This document shows positions 5,476-6,206 of a stretch of DNA of 6,206 nt, piece after piece. The stretch spans positions 1 through 6,206 of the forward strand of contig CAWLAN010000145.1 of the NCBI GenBank assembly GCA_963854815.1, read 5' to 3'. How positions within the stretch are numbered: the stretch's first letter is position 1; every line of letters begins with the position of its first letter. A model generated the notes under the pieces. The model had not been told where the DNA came from, ran no database searches, and was given only the letters and a program-made list of their open reading frames with translations. This stretch comes from UBA1146 sp963854815. GTDB taxonomy: Bacteria > Planctomycetota > UBA8108 > UBA1146. The translations under genes and the position numbers were made by a program.

Positions 5476-6206
5476 ATGGGGTTCTTATCTTTGATGGAGA
5501 TGATCATGCGCTGCGGACTCTTACTGCTGTTACTGCTCGGGTTCTTGTCGCTCTGCCCTACCGCTCAGTCACAGACGTTGTACTGGATCGACGGCAGTGA
5601 TCTGGTGCGATATGACGCGACCACGGCAACGGCCACGGTGTTGCCGACCTCAACCGCCCCTCTGACCCTTTCTGTCGACGAAGTCGCGGCCAGGATCTTC
5701 TACTTCCGGGTGCCCTTTTCGCTGGTCAGTGCTGATCTCGACGGCACCAATGAAACCGCCATCACCACTTACCCCTTCGGCTTCGAGGCGCTTGCCGCCA
5801 ATCCGGCCGATCAGCGTCTTTACTGGATCAATGCCTTCAACGGCCAGCTGGTTTCGATCGGCTACGATGGTTCCAACCCGCAGGCAGTCGGCGGCATGTT
5901 CAACACCTCAGGGATCGGCATCGACACGGTCGCGCAAAAGCTCTACTTCACCAACTCTCAGACCGGATCGATCACCCGTCGTAACTTCGATGGCACTGGC
6001 AATGAGGTCATCGTCGCGGGCGGTCTCAGTGCTCCGCGAGACTGCTGTTATGATGAAGTGGTGGGCAAGATCTACTGGCTGACCAGTGCCGGCGCGACCC
6101 AGCGCTGTGATGATGATGGCACCAATATCGAGACGATCATCCCGTCAGCGTTCACGCCGGGAGTGACTCATCTGGTTGTCGATGGGATCGGCGAGTTCAT
6201 CTATCT
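5476..6206 (+). CDS. Secreted YWTD-repeat beta-propeller protein (3' end outside window)
   Basis: The first 243 residues are present and the gene continues past the right edge. A Leu-rich export signal (MRCG then seven Leu, ending near TAQSQ at residues 29-33) shows it is secreted. The rest is a series of blades of the YWTD/LDL-receptor class B type. Each has a short aromatic strand motif: LYWID (Y36), IFYF (Y76), LYWIN (Y116), LYFTN (Y157), IYWLT (Y200) and FIY (Y243), at intervals of 40, 40, 41, 43 and 43. Several blades also show a [D/Y/F]DG[T/S][G/N] turn (DLDGTN, GYDGSN, NFDGTG, DDDGTN). At least six blades are under way, consistent with one six-bladed propeller. Such propellers bind proteins or glycans outside the cell, but bacterial versions mostly lack assigned partners. 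Cysteines 190, 191 and 211 may form disulfides. The start is 5476 by ribosome-binding strength; 5506 would give a textbook short signal peptide. Confidence 0.87.
   Translation, partial: MGFLSLMEMIMRCGLLLLLLLGFLSLCPTAQSQTLYWIDGSDLVRYDATTATATVLPTSTAPLTLSVDEVAARIFYFRVPFSLVSADLDGTNETAITTYPFGFEALAANPADQRLYWINAFNGQLVSIGYDGSNPQAVGGMFNTSGIGIDTVAQKLYFTNSQTGSITRRNFDGTGNEVIVAGGLSAPRDCCYDEVVGKIYWLTSAGATQRCDDDGTNIETIIPSAFTPGVTHLVVDGIGEFIY

Noticed and set aside
1..6206. Mobile element, CRISPR array, tRNA/rRNA, toxin-antitoxin or phage-defence genes
   Set aside because: I found no direct-repeat arrays, transposase motifs, terminal inverted repeats, tRNA-like folds or defence-family motifs. All large frames are accounted for by housekeeping, repair or secreted-protein families.

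Overview
This is a GC-rich bacterial window. It holds a compact, overlapping five-gene operon on the minus strand, one divergently transcribed secreted-protein gene that runs off the right edge, and a non-coding tail that ends in a clear intrinsic terminator. The host looks like a Gram-negative-type bacterium that uses strong GGAGG ribosome binding sites. It has a secreted or anchored S41 protease and a secreted YWTD beta-propeller protein. Some details are vaguely reminiscent of Planctomycetota or a similar environmental lineage (the HRPGLIGAL segment in TsaD, the YWTD secreted protein). That is an impression from memory, and the phylum cannot be fixed from this sequence.

Layout, following minus-strand transcription from right to left. 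An S41/C-terminal processing protease with an N-terminal export segment and a PDZ domain (5270-3912) is followed by tsaD, for tRNA t6A synthesis (3915-2908, GTG start). Next come larB, for nickel-pincer cofactor synthesis (2911-2231), nnrD, the NAD(P)H-hydrate dehydratase (2241-1366, GTG start), and pyrK, the FAD/[2Fe-2S] electron-transfer subunit of class 1B dihydroorotate dehydrogenase (1366-524). Every junction overlaps: GTGA, ATGA, an 11-nt overlap, and TGATG. The five genes are therefore almost certainly one translationally coupled transcript. After pyrK there are about 415 nt with no convincing gene but several short inverted repeats. A hairpin plus T-tract terminator oriented for this operon follows at 108-77. 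The last 76 nt (1-76) are too short to interpret.

On the plus strand, a gene starting at 5476 (or 5506) encodes a signal peptide followed by at least six YWTD-like blades spaced 40-43 residues apart. It is truncated by the window end. The 205-nt divergent gap (5271-5475) must carry the promoters for both directions, but no strong sigma-70 boxes stand out.

Functionally the operon mixes housekeeping and repair genes. TsaD next to an NnrD-type enzyme is a familiar bacterial neighbourhood. LarB (substrate nicotinic acid adenine dinucleotide), NnrD (repair of hydrated NAD(P)H) and PyrK (electron transfer to NAD+) share a loose nicotinamide-nucleotide theme. The usual partners (LarA/LarC/LarE, PyrD, TsaB/TsaE, NnrE) are not in the window. 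I see no mobile element, CRISPR array, tRNA or rRNA, and no convincing new multi-gene system. The points most worth a second look are the orphan LarB inside this operon, the structured stretch after pyrK, and the altered catalytic-lysine loop of the protease.
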